From positions 1 to 64,000 of the forward strand of contig NZ_LELK01000015.1 in the NCBI RefSeq assembly GCF_001039475.1: DNA of 64,000 bases, given 5' to 3'. Each line of letters opens with the position of its first letter. The first letter of the stretch is position 1. Source of the DNA: Guptibacillus hwajinpoensis (GTDB lineage Bacteria; Bacillota; Bacilli; Bacillales; Guptibacillaceae). The translations under genes and the position numbers were made by a program. The notes under the pieces were generated by a model. The model was not told the DNA's origin, ran no database searches, and worked only from the letters and a program-made list of their open reading frames with translations. Of the stretch, positions 52,541 through 61,984 are shown piece after piece.

Positions 52541-53673
52541 ACCGATCCCTCCTGTTCATTTTGTTGGACGACATTTGGTACACGAATGTTTAATATTGTT
52601 CCATTGTTTGATTGTATTTCTAGAGACCCATTAACAAATTCTAGACGTTCCCTCATACCTTGAAGTCCATTTCCTTTGAAGGAGCTAGCTCCTTTTGGCA
52701 TGCCTTCTCCGTTATCTTCGACCTGAATAAAGACTTCGTTAAGAGATTGTTTAATAATGACCCGACACCAAGTGGCATTGCTATGTTTTACAATATTAGT
52801 TACAGCTTCTTTGAGGCACATACTAAGAACGTTTTCTACTAGTAAAGGTGTATGATCAAGAGCTTGCTTTCCTTCGAAACGAAATTCCATCTCTGCAGCA
52901 CTTAATAGTTGCTGAACGCGGAGTAATTCGTCCTCAACCTTTGCTCCTCTCATATTAGAAACCATTTCACGTACTTCTTTTAAAGCTGTTCGAGCGGTTT
53001 GTCGAATGTCATGAATTTCATTAATTGCTGCCTCAGGCTTAACTGGGATTAACTTTCTAGCAAGATCGCTTTTAAGACCAATCATCGACAGCTTTTGTCC
53101 AAGTGTGTCATGTAAGTCACGTGCAATTCGTTCCCGTTCTTCAATTACCATTAGCTGCGATATTTTCTCATTCGCATTTTCAAGCTGTTCTTCTAAACGA
53201 TGCTGTTTATTACGATAGCGAATGGTGAAAGGTAATAGCGCTACGCCCAGGACACACACGAAAATAAATGGAAGTTGTGGAAATAGGGACTCGTTGTTCG
53301 TAAAGAAAATAATTACCGTTGCTGCGATCGTAGTTGTGAGATGAACAATGTATAGCGACAAGAACCCTGCTTTATTCGCTATGTTTCCTATAAAAAAGGC
53401 TAAGAAGAGAGAAAAATATACGTAGCCAAACAAGATCGTCATCACAATACTGATAGACATTTCAATACTGACCCATAAATACACGAGCTTGCTATTTGAA
53501 ATAAATGATAGACGGTAAGATAAGAAAAATAATAAAATGACGAAGATGCCAACGGTAATTTCAATAACAGACGATGATCTGAATATAAAGAAGAAGGGGA
53601 GTAGACAAAAGATAATCCAAACATAAGAGCTAATTCCAGTATTCTTAGGAATAATATGATACCAATTCTGCAT
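52537..53673 (-). CDS. desK: Membrane thermosensor histidine kinase, DesK-like
   Basis: DesK senses membrane thickness and order in the cold. Several membrane spans occupy about residues 18-155, followed by a coiled linker and the phospho-acceptor His188 in ERERIARDLHDTLGQKL, then the ATPase domain with VEDNGEGMP and GNGLQGMRERL. ATG 53673 is chosen because AAAGGAG precedes it; this places the histidine at exactly the residue number known for B. subtilis DesK. It is co-transcribed with desR. Confidence 0.92.
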   Translation of the reverse strand: MQNWYHIIPKNTGISSYVWIIFCLLPFFFIFRSSSVIEITVGIFVILLFFLSYRLSFISNSKLVYLWVSIEMSISIVMTILFGYVYFSLFLAFFIGNIANKAGFLSLYIVHLTTTIAATVIIFFTNNESLFPQLPFIFVCVLGVALLPFTIRYRNKQHRLEEQLENANEKISQLMVIEERERIARDLHDTLGQKLSMIGLKSDLARKLIPVKPEAAINEIHDIRQTARTALKEVREMVSNMRGAKVEDELLRVQQLLSAAEMEFRFEGKQALDHTPLLVENVLSMCLKEAVTNIVKHSNATWCRVIIKQSLNEVFIQVEDNGEGMPKGASSFKGNGLQGMRERLEFVNGSLEIQSNNGTILNIRVPNVVQQNEQEGSV

Positions 53674-53758
53674 ACGCATCTCCTTTCTGATAGTAGACTT
53701 TGATTACAGGATATATCAAATAATGGTTTCAATTCTAGTATAAAGGTTGCCATGGCAC

Positions 53759-53795
53759 TTGAAAAACCCATTCAAAGCTGAATGGGTTTTTCAGG
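53759..53795 (-). terminator. Terminator of des
   Basis: GAAAAACCCATTCA and TGAATGGGTTTTTC form a perfect 14-bp stem with an AAGC loop between des and desK. Readthrough may feed desKR, as no strong promoter was found for desK. Confidence 0.85.
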
Positions 53796-53800
53796 TGATG

Positions 53801-54859
53801 CTATTTTTCTTGGAGACTTGGACGTTTTGTATTTATCATCCCAAACTTGCTGGGATTTTTAAGATAAGGTTTAACCTCTTTAAAGGTAACAAATGTTTTG
53901 TTCTTTGTATCATAAAGGCGGAATCGGATCGACTCAAGGCTTGATCGTAATGTAATTGTCGTTGCCTTATGAAGGGGCGGTGTTGATTCATGCGCCTTCT
54001 CAAGATGATAGTTAGGTACTCTTGGGCTCAGGTGGTGCACATGGTGATAACCAATGCTTCCTGATACCCACTGAAGAATTTTAGGAAGCTTGTAGTAAGA
54101 ACTTCCATCAACTGCAGCTTTTACAAAGTCCCATTCTGATTCGTCTTCATAATACGAGTCCTCGAATTGGTGCTGTACGTAGAACAACCAGATTCCAAGT
54201 GAGCCTGCAACGTAAAGGATTGGAAGTTGAATGATAAGGAACGCTTCCCATCCAATCGCTAGAATCAATAGGGAATAGATTGCAACGATTGATGCGTTTG
54301 TAATATAAGTGTTCATACGCTCTTTTCGTTTCGCGTCTTTCCGGTTAAACCGATTAGCAATTAGGAACAAGTAGATTGGACCAAGTCCAAACATCACGAT
54401 GGGATTTCGGTACAGACGATAAGCGAGTCTTCCCCAGAAGGTCGCTGCCGCATACTCTTCAACCGTCATCACCCATATATCGCCTGTTCCTCGCTTATCT
54501 AGGTTTCCACTCGTAGCGTGGTGAATATTATGCTCGCGTTTCCACTTTTCAAATGGAAAGAGTGTGATGATCCCAGTAATTGTTCCAACAATTTTGTTGG
54601 CTTTTTGGCTTTTGAAGAAAGAACCGTGTGTGCAATCGTGAAAAATAATAAACATTCGAACAACAAATCCTCCTGCGATCATCGCAAGTGGAACGGCTAA
54701 CCAGGCAGAAACGCTTAAGCTCTGATAAGCCAGAAACCATAGCAATAAGAATGGAAGAAGGGTGTTCAAGAGCTGTCGTACCCCTACGACCTTGTCGGGT
54801 TTAGCGAAAGTTGATACACTTTTTTTCAATTCTTTTTGTTTTTGTTTTTGTTCATTCAT
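53801..54859 (-). CDS. des: Phospholipid delta-5 acyl-lipid desaturase
   Basis: Des introduces a cis double bond into membrane acyl chains on cold shock. The three histidine boxes that bind the di-iron centre are visible: HDCTH (74-78), HNIHH (110-114) and HHVHH near residue 272. Hydrophobic segments surround them. ATG 54859 was chosen because AAGGGG precedes it, giving 352 residues, the B. subtilis length. Together with desK and desR it forms the complete cold-sensing unit. Confidence 0.94.
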   Translation of the reverse strand: MNEQKQKQKELKKSVSTFAKPDKVVGVRQLLNTLLPFLLLWFLAYQSLSVSAWLAVPLAMIAGGFVVRMFIIFHDCTHGSFFKSQKANKIVGTITGIITLFPFEKWKREHNIHHATSGNLDKRGTGDIWVMTVEEYAAATFWGRLAYRLYRNPIVMFGLGPIYLFLIANRFNRKDAKRKERMNTYITNASIVAIYSLLILAIGWEAFLIIQLPILYVAGSLGIWLFYVQHQFEDSYYEDESEWDFVKAAVDGSSYYKLPKILQWVSGSIGYHHVHHLSPRVPNYHLEKAHESTPPLHKATTITLRSSLESIRFRLYDTKNKTFVTFKEVKPYLKNPSKFGMINTKRPSLQEK

Positions 54860-54933
54860 ATGGTTACCCCTTTTTTTAGGCATAGTTAATATAACGTTAA
54901 GCCTAATGATAGAGGAAGTGGTGTCATAGTGTA

Positions 54934-54978
54934 AGACATAAACGTCAGGACAAACCCATGATAAATGTCATGGGTTTG
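54934..54978 (-). promoter_or_regulatory. Candidate DesR operator region of des
   Basis: Read on the minus strand, TGACATTTATCATG and TGACGTTTATGTCT are repeated with a 23-base offset, 75-120 bases upstream of the des start. The first lies inside a perfect palindrome with arms CAAACCCATGA and TCATGGGTTTG. The position fits the paired DesR sites known in B. subtilis; the assignment is inference. Confidence 0.5.
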
Positions 54979-55004
54979 CTGGGGGATGATTGGAAAAAGC
55001 ATCA

Positions 55005-55667
55005 TTAAACATCTCTATGAACTTGTTGGATAGCATTCCGTTCTTGTGTCATTAACTGATACACTTTAATTGCGATAACCAGAAAAAACCCACCAAAGGC
55101 GTAACCTGCAATCACGTCAGTCGCATAATGTTCCCCAGCAGCAACACGACTTACTCCAATGCAAATAAGTAATAAGGATACGATTAGGAAACTTGTGTTT
55201 TTAATGATTGCATTAGATGTGTAATGGTAAATGAAATACACAATAAGCCCATACATGATGAAACCAACCATCACATGCCCGCTAGGGAAACTGAAACCAT
55301 CTTCCAACATGTTTCCGGTTGGGCGTTCGCGTTGAGTCCAGCTTTTAATGAGCTTATTAACGATGTTTCCACCCATTACAAATACAAACACCGTAATCAT
55401 GCCAGCGTAATCCCTTTTTTTAATCCAGAGAATTCCGATGACAAGTAGAGAAATCGTAATCATTGCAGGTTTAGATGCGGAAAGTGCTAATGTTTCCAGA
55501 ATGTGTAGCCAATCAGTCGTTATGGTGCGTGTGAAATACTTTGAAAGTGCTGCGTCTAATTGGAATGAACCGTTTTGTAAGATGCCTCTAGTAATAAAAA
55601 TGATAATGGCCAAACTTGCGATGAGTAGAGTAGTAAGTAAAATGGTTTGTTTTCTGTTTCTGTTCAT
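55005..55667 (-). CDS. PAP2 family phosphatase
   Basis: The protein of about 220 residues has five to six membrane segments and all three phosphatase motifs: KX6RP as KSWTQRERP, SGH in FPSGHVM, and SRX5HX3D as SRVAAGEHYATD. Such enzymes dephosphorylate undecaprenyl pyrophosphate or phosphatidic acid on the outer face of the membrane. ATG 55667 follows AAAGGTGAAGG; the frame is open back to 55724. The exact lipid substrate is open. Confidence 0.88.
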   Translation of the reverse strand: MNRNRKQTILLTTLLIASLAIIIFITRGILQNGSFQLDAALSKYFTRTITTDWLHILETLALSASKPAMITISLLVIGILWIKKRDYAGMITVFVFVMGGNIVNKLIKSWTQRERPTGNMLEDGFSFPSGHVMVGFIMYGLIVYFIYHYTSNAIIKNTSFLIVSLLLICIGVSRVAAGEHYATDVIAGYAFGGFFLVIAIKVYQLMTQERNAIQQVHRDV

Positions 55668-55738
55668 TGCCTTCACCTTTCTTCTAAAAAATACCTTTTT
55701 CATTATACGGATAATTTTTTCCAAAAGGTAGACTAAAC

Positions 55739-55776
55739 AAAAAAAACCTCGAAATCTCTGTTAAGGATTTCGAGGC
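55739..55776 (-). terminator. Terminator of hxlB
   Basis: On the minus strand CCTCGAAATC and GATTTCGAGG form a stem followed by eight T residues, 8 bases after the hxlB stop. Confidence 0.87.
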
Positions 55777-55783
55777 TGAAAAA

Positions 55784-56338
55784 CTATTCTAGATTTGCAT
55801 GTTTCCCGTACATCTTATTCGTATCTAACCCCTTTTTCTCCATGAATCGTAAAATAATTGCATCATAGAAAAGTAAAAGAGTTTGTTCAAATAAAGATCC
55901 CATTGGCTGAATCGTTTCATAATCACCAGATTGGTCTTTTGGTGATCCTGGTAATGATACGATAATGTCTGCTAATTCACCGATTGTAGAATCGGGATTA
56001 ATTGTAACAGCGGCGATCTTTCCACCAATGTTAGAAGCTTTATTGGCAATGGAAACGAGCTGTTTCGTTTCACCAGAACCTGATCCGATAATGATTAGAT
56101 CACCCTCATCAAAGGTTGGTGTGACCGTTTCGCCAACAACGTAAGCATCAATTCCCATATGCATCATACGCATAGCAAATGATTTTGCCATGAAGCCAGA
56201 TCGGCCACCGCCAGCAACGAAAACCTTGTTTGCTTCGAGAATTTCGTTCGCTAGCTGTTCAGCTTCTTCGTCAGCAATGAGATCTACTGAACGATTTAGC
56301 TCATCTATAATTTCAGCTAAATAGTGAGTAGTCTGCAT
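55784..56338 (-). CDS. hxlB: 6-phospho-3-hexuloisomerase
   Basis: HxlB converts 3-hexulose-6-phosphate, made from formaldehyde and ribulose-5-phosphate, to fructose-6-phosphate. The 184-residue SIS-domain protein has FVAGGGRSGFMAKSFAMRMMHMGIDAYVVGE and IIGSGSGETKQL, both typical of this enzyme. The partner hexulose-phosphate synthase (hxlA) and hxlR are not beside it, which is unusual since they normally form an operon. Another SIS isomerase role is possible. Confidence 0.85.
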   Translation of the reverse strand: MQTTHYLAEIIDELNRSVDLIADEEAEQLANEILEANKVFVAGGGRSGFMAKSFAMRMMHMGIDAYVVGETVTPTFDEGDLIIIGSGSGETKQLVSIANKASNIGGKIAAVTINPDSTIGELADIIVSLPGSPKDQSGDYETIQPMGSLFEQTLLLFYDAIILRFMEKKGLDTNKMYGKHANLE

Positions 56339-56385
56339 GAATGCTTATCCCTGCGCGCTCTAGAAGCGTGCAGGGGGTTTGTATT

Positions 56386-57183
56386 TTAGTGTTCAACCAA
56401 TAGCTTTATTTCTTCTTTGATCGTTTCCCATGCGAAAGATGTTGTATCGATTAACATGAAATGTTCTGCGGAAGGAAGCTCAATTAGTTTTACGAAATCA
56501 CCTTCACCTTCAGCTTCCCGCTGATAGTAGTCGCTAATACCGATGGGAACGTTTATATCTAATGCACCGTGAACAAGAATTTGTTGCACACTGAGTGGGA
56601 GAAGTTCAATGGGTGATGCATTTTTGTACCGCTCTGGATAATTTTCTGGTGAACCACCTATCAGCTCAGCCGTTGGATTGTTGGGATCAAGAGAAAGAGC
56701 TTGATCTCTATAATTGTGGACACCATACATCATCTCGAGATCGTTCACACCTGCTAGGCTAACCACTCCGTGAAGAGGAAGCGGGTTCTTGATAAATAAT
56801 TCGTTATTCTTGTCAATTCGGTTGCGTGCAGCAAGCCATGTGGCAAGATGACCGCCAGCGGAATGCCCAATCGTGACAACCTTCTCAAGATTAAGCGGGA
56901 AAGATTTAGCGAGCTCTCTTATGTAGTCAGTTGCTTGTGCAGCGTCTGTCAGTGTTCCGGGGTAGCCGCCACCTTCTTGTCCGGTTCGACGATATTCAAT
57001 ATTCCAGGTAGCAAATCCACTTTTCGTTAAATCCTCCGCTACTTCACGCATAATTTCGAGAGTGAACGGTTTTCTCCAAAAGCCCCCATGTATCACAACA
57101 GCAACGGGGAAAGGTCCTTCACCTTCTGGAAGACGTAGCTCACCGAATTGGTTTTCATTTTCACCATAAAACAATTTCTCCAT
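56386..57183 (-). CDS. Alpha/beta hydrolase (esterase or formamidase type)
   Basis: The protein of 265 residues has the oxyanion motif HGGFW (32-36), the nucleophile Ser108 in GHSAGGHLA, an Asp in HGALDINVP and a His in SAEHFML, completing the triad. The HGGFW motif and overall pattern resemble the BD-FAE/kynurenine formamidase-like branch. It has no signal peptide. ATG 57183 follows AAAGGCGG. Substrate unknown. Confidence 0.86.
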   Translation of the reverse strand: MEKLFYGENENQFGELRLPEGEGPFPVAVVIHGGFWRKPFTLEIMREVAEDLTKSGFATWNIEYRRTGQEGGGYPGTLTDAAQATDYIRELAKSFPLNLEKVVTIGHSAGGHLATWLAARNRIDKNNELFIKNPLPLHGVVSLAGVNDLEMMYGVHNYRDQALSLDPNNPTAELIGGSPENYPERYKNASPIELLPLSVQQILVHGALDINVPIGISDYYQREAEGEGDFVKLIELPSAEHFMLIDTTSFAWETIKEEIKLLVEH

Positions 57184-57265
57184 ACTCTTTACCGCCTTTC
57201 TGATCCGAATCAATTCTCCTTCATTATGGCATAAAGGAATCGTTCCGTCAGACGGGAAGAAATTG

Positions 57266-57293
57266 AAAAAACCAATCGATAAACGATTGGTTT
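57266..57293 (-). terminator. Terminator of the GerPF-like gene
   Basis: AAACCAATCG and CGATTGGTTT form a stem with a short loop; on the minus strand it is followed by T residues. Confidence 0.8.
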
Positions 57294-57318
57294 AACTGCG
57301 TATAAAGAATAATGATAC

Positions 57319-57507
57319 CTATTTACCTAACTTAACACCTTTTGCAATGCTATAAAAATTATTGATAATCATGAATGATCCTGTATTGCCACCGCCGGAC
57401 CCGCTTACAGTCTTACTAACAGAAATGGGAGAAATGACGTTAGCACACTGTACGACTGTCCCACTATTGTTTGTAATAACCACTGGTCCTCGAATGATAC
57501 ATCCCAT
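57319..57507 (-). CDS. GerPA/GerPF-type spore germination protein
   Basis: This 62-residue protein has the family pattern GCIIRGPVVITNNSGTVVQ, then a glycine-rich GSGGGNTGSFMIINN segment. GerPF-type proteins help germinants pass the spore coat and are usually encoded in a six-gene gerPA-PF operon. This gene stands alone with its own ribosome site (GAGGAGTG) and terminator. It is likely a paralogue. I cannot tell which gerP gene it is closest to. Confidence 0.75.
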   Translation of the reverse strand: MGCIIRGPVVITNNSGTVVQCANVISPISVSKTVSGSGGGNTGSFMIINNFYSIAKGVKLGK

Positions 57508-57610
57508 TTGATTTCACTCCTCAATAGCTACTGACTAATAACAGTGTATGGACAAACTGAGTACTTGGTTTGGACATGTTTACAAAAAGGATGTCCAAAT
57601 TGCGTACCAA

Positions 57611-57642
57611 AGAAAAAAGGAGCCATTTTTCTTGGCTCCTAA
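57611..57642 (-). terminator. Terminator of ldh-lctP
   Basis: On the minus strand AGGAGCCA and TGGCTCCT form a stem followed by TTTTTTC, directly after the lctP stop. Confidence 0.85.
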
Positions 57643-57650
57643 ATGAATGG

Positions 57651-59303
57651 TTAACTTATGAAAATAGCTTGAGAGAACGTGATTAATCCTGTGATAAGAA
57701 GAAAGAAGAAGCTATATTTAAGTGTGAAACGGAACAGATCGCCTTCCCGTCCGACAAGACCGACCGCGCCTGTTGCAACAGCTATAGACTGTGGAGAAAG
57801 CATTTTTGCCATCACGCCACCAGCCGTATTGGCTGCGACAAGAATCATTGGCATAACGGCGATTTGTTGAGCGGTAATTTGTTGTAAGTTCCCAAATAAT
57901 GCATTATTAGACGTAACGGAACCGGTTAAGAATACGCCAATCCACCCAAGAAGTGGGGAAAGGAATGGGAAGATTCCCCCAGTTGCAGCAAGAGCTAGTC
58001 CTAATGTAGAGCTCATGCCACTGTAATTTGCAATGAATGCAAATCCTAACACCATCATGATTGTGAGGACAGGTTTTTGAAGCTCTTTTACTGATTCTAC
58101 AAAAGCTTCTAGCGCTGTTTTAGGACTCAATCTAAGAATGATAATAGATAGAATTGCTGCGATAAAGATAGCCGTTCCCGTTGCAGAGAGAAGATCAAGC
58201 TTTAACATCGCCCCATAAGGTGTTGGTTCACTTACAATTGGTGCCGTTTTGATAACAAGGTTATGAAGTCCAGGTACAGGAATTTGAAGAATCGTTGCTT
58301 CAAATAATCCGCCTTCTACGAATAAATTCTTGAAAGGTTTTAAACTCCAAATCGTTACCATCCCTGTTAGTGCAATGAACGGAGACCATGCTTTTAGAAC
58401 TCTACCAGCTGTTAGCTGAGCTTCAGGATCAATAGAAACAGCAAGTTGTGCTTCAACTTCAGGGTCAATCGTATGAGTGTGGTGTGTTTTTGGCTGCCAA
58501 ATCTTCACGAATACTGCTACAGCTACTAAACTAACAATTGAAGACGTGATGTTTGGAAGTTCTGGTCCAATAAACGTTACCGTTGCCCATTGAGTAACAG
58601 CATATGTGCTACCCGCAACCAGAGCTGCTGGCCATACCTCGTTCAAGCCTTTTATACCATCCATGATCACGACGAGTAGGAATGGAATTGTGAAAGAGAT
58701 AAAGGGAAGAGACGTGCCAAGAAATTGACCAATTTCCATCGGTGCAAGTCCACTTACTTGTCCAGCTACAATGACTGGGATTCCCATTGCGCCAAATGCC
58801 CCACTAGCAGTATTTGCAATTAAGCAGAGACCAGCAGCTTTCAGTGGTTCGAAACCAAGACCTACAAGGAGAGCGGCTGTTATAGCAATTGGTGCTCCAA
58901 AACCAGCTGCGCCTTCTAGAAAAGCATTGAATGAAAAGGCAACAAGTAGCATTTGAATCCGTTTATCATCTGATATAGAAACAATGGAGCTCCTGATGAT
59001 ATCAAATTGGCCACTTTTGACAGAGAGTTTATAGAGATAGACAGCACCAATAACAATGTAAGAGATTGGCCATAGTCCAAATGCAAATCCGTACCCAGTT
59101 GTCGTTGTGACCATAGAGAAGGGCATATCATAGAAGAGAATTGCAATTACAATTGCTAGCATCACGGTAATGGTAGCAGCGATATGTCCTTTCATCCGAA
59201 AAGCAGTCAGAGAGAGAAAGAAGAAAATAATTGGAATAAGAGCAATAAAAGCGGATAGCCAGATATTGTTGAATGGATCATATAGTTGTGTCCATGTTTC
59301 CAA
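57651..59303 (-). CDS. lctP: L-lactate permease
   Basis: LctP is a lactate transporter of the LctP family, with about 550 residues and some 13 hydrophobic spans. ETWTQLYDPFNNIWLSAFIALIPI at the start and AAGFGAPIAITAALLVGLGFEPLKAAGLCLIANTASGAFGAMGIPV are hallmarks. TTG 59303 is preferred because GAGGTGATC ends just before it; a GTG at 59312 also lies in frame. It follows ldh by about 30 bases, so the pair exports or imports lactate together with the dehydrogenase. Confidence 0.94.
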   Translation of the reverse strand: METWTQLYDPFNNIWLSAFIALIPIIFFFLSLTAFRMKGHIAATITVMLAIVIAILFYDMPFSMVTTTTGYGFAFGLWPISYIVIGAVYLYKLSVKSGQFDIIRSSIVSISDDKRIQMLLVAFSFNAFLEGAAGFGAPIAITAALLVGLGFEPLKAAGLCLIANTASGAFGAMGIPVIVAGQVSGLAPMEIGQFLGTSLPFISFTIPFLLVVIMDGIKGLNEVWPAALVAGSTYAVTQWATVTFIGPELPNITSSIVSLVAVAVFVKIWQPKTHHTHTIDPEVEAQLAVSIDPEAQLTAGRVLKAWSPFIALTGMVTIWSLKPFKNLFVEGGLFEATILQIPVPGLHNLVIKTAPIVSEPTPYGAMLKLDLLSATGTAIFIAAILSIIILRLSPKTALEAFVESVKELQKPVLTIMMVLGFAFIANYSGMSSTLGLALAATGGIFPFLSPLLGWIGVFLTGSVTSNNALFGNLQQITAQQIAVMPMILVAANTAGGVMAKMLSPQSIAVATGAVGLVGREGDLFRFTLKYSFFFLLITGLITFSQAIFIS

Positions 59304-59335
59304 GGTGATCACCTCATAAGTGTAATGTTAGAATT

Positions 59336-60304
<969 letters not shown>

Positions 60305-60307
60305 TTA

Positions 60308-60372
60308 TTGTGATGTCTTTCACATACTCACTATAACTTGGATTAAATAACCGATATGTGACAAAAATCACA
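60308..60372 (-). promoter_or_regulatory. Two Rex-like operators upstream of ldh
   Basis: TTGTGATGTCTTTCACAT (60308-60325) and ATGTGACAAAAATCACAT (60355-60372) both fit the Rex pattern TTGTGAN(6)TCACAA closely. A TATAGT -10-like element on the minus strand lies between them near 60333. Rex would repress ldh-lctP when NAD+ is plentiful. Confidence 0.65.
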
Positions 60373-60440
60373 TGAAAAGGTTTACATATGGAATTAATTA
60401 TAGAAACTAGTATCAAATCTATTATTAGAGAAATCTATGT

Positions 60441-60468
60441 AAAAAAACGCTCAGATTTTGAGCGTTTT
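60441..60468 (-). terminator. Terminator of the 81-residue gene
   Basis: AAAACGCTCA and TGAGCGTTTT form a perfect stem; on the minus strand it is followed by TTTTTTTAC. Confidence 0.85.
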
Positions 60469-60473
60469 CCGTA

Positions 60474-60719
60474 TTACCAGAAAAAGAATGGAGAAAAACT
60501 AAAAGCGGCGATAGAGGCAAGACCGACTGCAATAAGAGCCGCTCCGAAAAAGAAGTAGCTTCCAAAACCGGGACCGTCGTTTCCGCTGCCTTCCATTGGA
60601 CGCAGGTAGACATTGTCGCGGTCACAGTGATCGATATATCCATAGTGGGTTGTGCCATCATGGCAGCGGATGGCTACGCACCTACCAACGTTGTTGTTAA
60701 AATCGTCGTGGTATGACAT
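60474..60719 (-). CDS. Hypothetical protein with small beta-barrel-like start and hydrophobic tail
   Basis: The 81-residue product starts MSYHDDFNNNVGRCVAIRCHDG, with THYGYIDHCDRDNVYLRPME following: the alternating pattern of an Sm-like or SH3-like small barrel, as seen in a group of Bacillus spore-associated small proteins. A Gly/Asn linker leads to a very hydrophobic, Phe-rich tail (SYFFFGAALIAVGLASIAAF) that should insert in a membrane. GAGG lies 12 bases before ATG 60719. Function unknown. Confidence 0.65.
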   Translation of the reverse strand: MSYHDDFNNNVGRCVAIRCHDGTTHYGYIDHCDRDNVYLRPMEGSGNDGPGFGSYFFFGAALIAVGLASIAAFSFSPFFFW

Positions 60720-60899
60720 GTTATTCCTCATTTCTTGAATAGTGTAAGAGTCATAAAACTCTCCGGACTTGCTTACATTATTACTCTATGAATTAAACGT
60801 GTTGAAGGTTTGGACAGGAATGGAGTTGAAGCAAAATAACAACGCTTTAATAAAGAAAATAAAGTAGCTATGATAGAGGTAGATCGCAGGAGGTGTGGG

Positions 60900-61730
60900 A
60901 TGGAAGAGATTAAACCATTGGGGTCGTTTTATAGAGTGGATGATGAAGGGTATCTGGTAAACGATACGTCGTGGGAGAAAATAGATCAAAACTATCGAAA
61001 TGCAATCAATTTTGCAATTGAGCTTCTAACTCTAGCAATCCCATTAAGCAGCATCTATTTAAGAGGATCAGTGCCCAAGGGAAATGGGATAGAAGGTATA
61101 TCGGATCTTGATCTTATTGTTTTAACGGACCAAGATCAAGAGGGAGTAGCTGAGATCCTTGACCAAAAACTAGTAAATGAATTTCCTTGGGTGAGTGGTT
61201 GTGAGGTAAGTTTCTTATCACCTGCTAAACTAGAAAAAGTAACGCACTTTTCAATCATGCCATTTATGCTTAAAACGTCCAGTCTCTGTGTATACGGAAA
61301 CGATGTGGCAAAAGGTGTTCCGAGATTTAAGGCAGACCGAGCTCTTGCCAATAACCATCTCATTCAGCTTCGAACTCATATTAATCAGGCAAAACAAGAA
61401 CTTAACGGCAATGAAGATAAGGAAGATATTGCGGATTGCTGTACATGGATTATGAAAATCATTGTTCGTAGCGGCCTAGCCCTTGTAATGGAACAAAAAC
61501 CAACGTATACAAGAGATCTTTATCCGGCGTATACGTTATTTAGCGGTTTTTATTCAAACAAAGAACGAGAAATGAAACAGGCCTTAATTTATGCGATCGT
61601 TCCTTCAAACTATGCTGATGAAGTCATTCGTTTTTTGAATGGATTTGGCGAATGGATGATTCAGGAATCAGACCACTGGCTCGATCAATACAACCCAAAT
61701 CGAGACCCCCATATGCTTATAACTAACTAA
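60900..61730 (+). CDS. Nucleotidyltransferase-domain protein
   Basis: The 276-residue protein carries a polymerase-beta-type nucleotidyltransferase start: YLRGSVPKGNGIEGISDLDLIVL, with the GS motif at 56-57 and metal ligands Asp69 and Asp71. The third acidic ligand is probably Glu in GCEVSFL. The C-terminal helical half resembles that of aminoglycoside-type nucleotidyltransferases. AGGAGGTG lies 4 bases before ATG 60900, so the upstream frame to 60870 is not used. Substrate (drug, toxin target or protein) is unknown. Confidence 0.8.
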   Translation: MEEIKPLGSFYRVDDEGYLVNDTSWEKIDQNYRNAINFAIELLTLAIPLSSIYLRGSVPKGNGIEGISDLDLIVLTDQDQEGVAEILDQKLVNEFPWVSGCEVSFLSPAKLEKVTHFSIMPFMLKTSSLCVYGNDVAKGVPRFKADRALANNHLIQLRTHINQAKQELNGNEDKEDIADCCTWIMKIIVRSGLALVMEQKPTYTRDLYPAYTLFSGFYSNKEREMKQALIYAIVPSNYADEVIRFLNGFGEWMIQESDHWLDQYNPNRDPHMLITN

Positions 61731-61737
61731 ACGAAAA

Positions 61738-61775
61738 CGAACGGCGATCATTTTCTTGATCGCCGTTCATTTTCG
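61738..61775. terminator. Bidirectional terminator
   Basis: AACGAACGGCGATCA and TGATCGCCGTTC form a perfect stem; A-rich sequence before and TTTTCGTTT after allow use by the genes on both sides. Confidence 0.85.
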
Positions 61776-61776
61776 T

Positions 61777-61926
61777 TTATAAATAGGTAATTAATGCAAC
61801 TCCGCCTAAGAAGAAACCGCTCAGAATGAGTTTACCGAAGAGAGGGAGGTGTTCTTCACCCTTCTCATTGATTCGTTCTTCCTCTTCATCGACGGTCGTA
61901 TTATCGTTTGAATGGCAGCAGCCCAT
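61777..61926 (-). CDS. Small membrane protein downstream of cstA, 49 residues
   Basis: The frame encodes MGCCHSND, an acidic segment (TVDEEEERINEKGEEHL), then a hydrophobic helix LFGKLILSGFFLGGVALITYL at the C-terminus. AAAGGTGTGATGAG precedes the ATG. It lies 58 bases after cstA on the same strand and is probably co-transcribed. The CC pair near the N-terminus and a tail-anchored layout are the only features. I do not recognise the family. It is not the YbdD/YjiX type found next to cstA in enterobacteria. Confidence 0.65.
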   Translation of the reverse strand: MGCCHSNDNTTVDEEEERINEKGEEHLPLFGKLILSGFFLGGVALITYL

Positions 61927-61984
61927 CTCATCACACCTTTTTGGTTGGATTCCGTTAAAGGGGAGGTATAGTCAACGTTTGTGT

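Noticed and set aside
56349-56376. Hairpin between the esterase gene and hxlB as a terminator
   Set aside because: The stem is good, but on the minus strand it is not followed by T residues and it overlaps the hxlB leader, so I did not list it.
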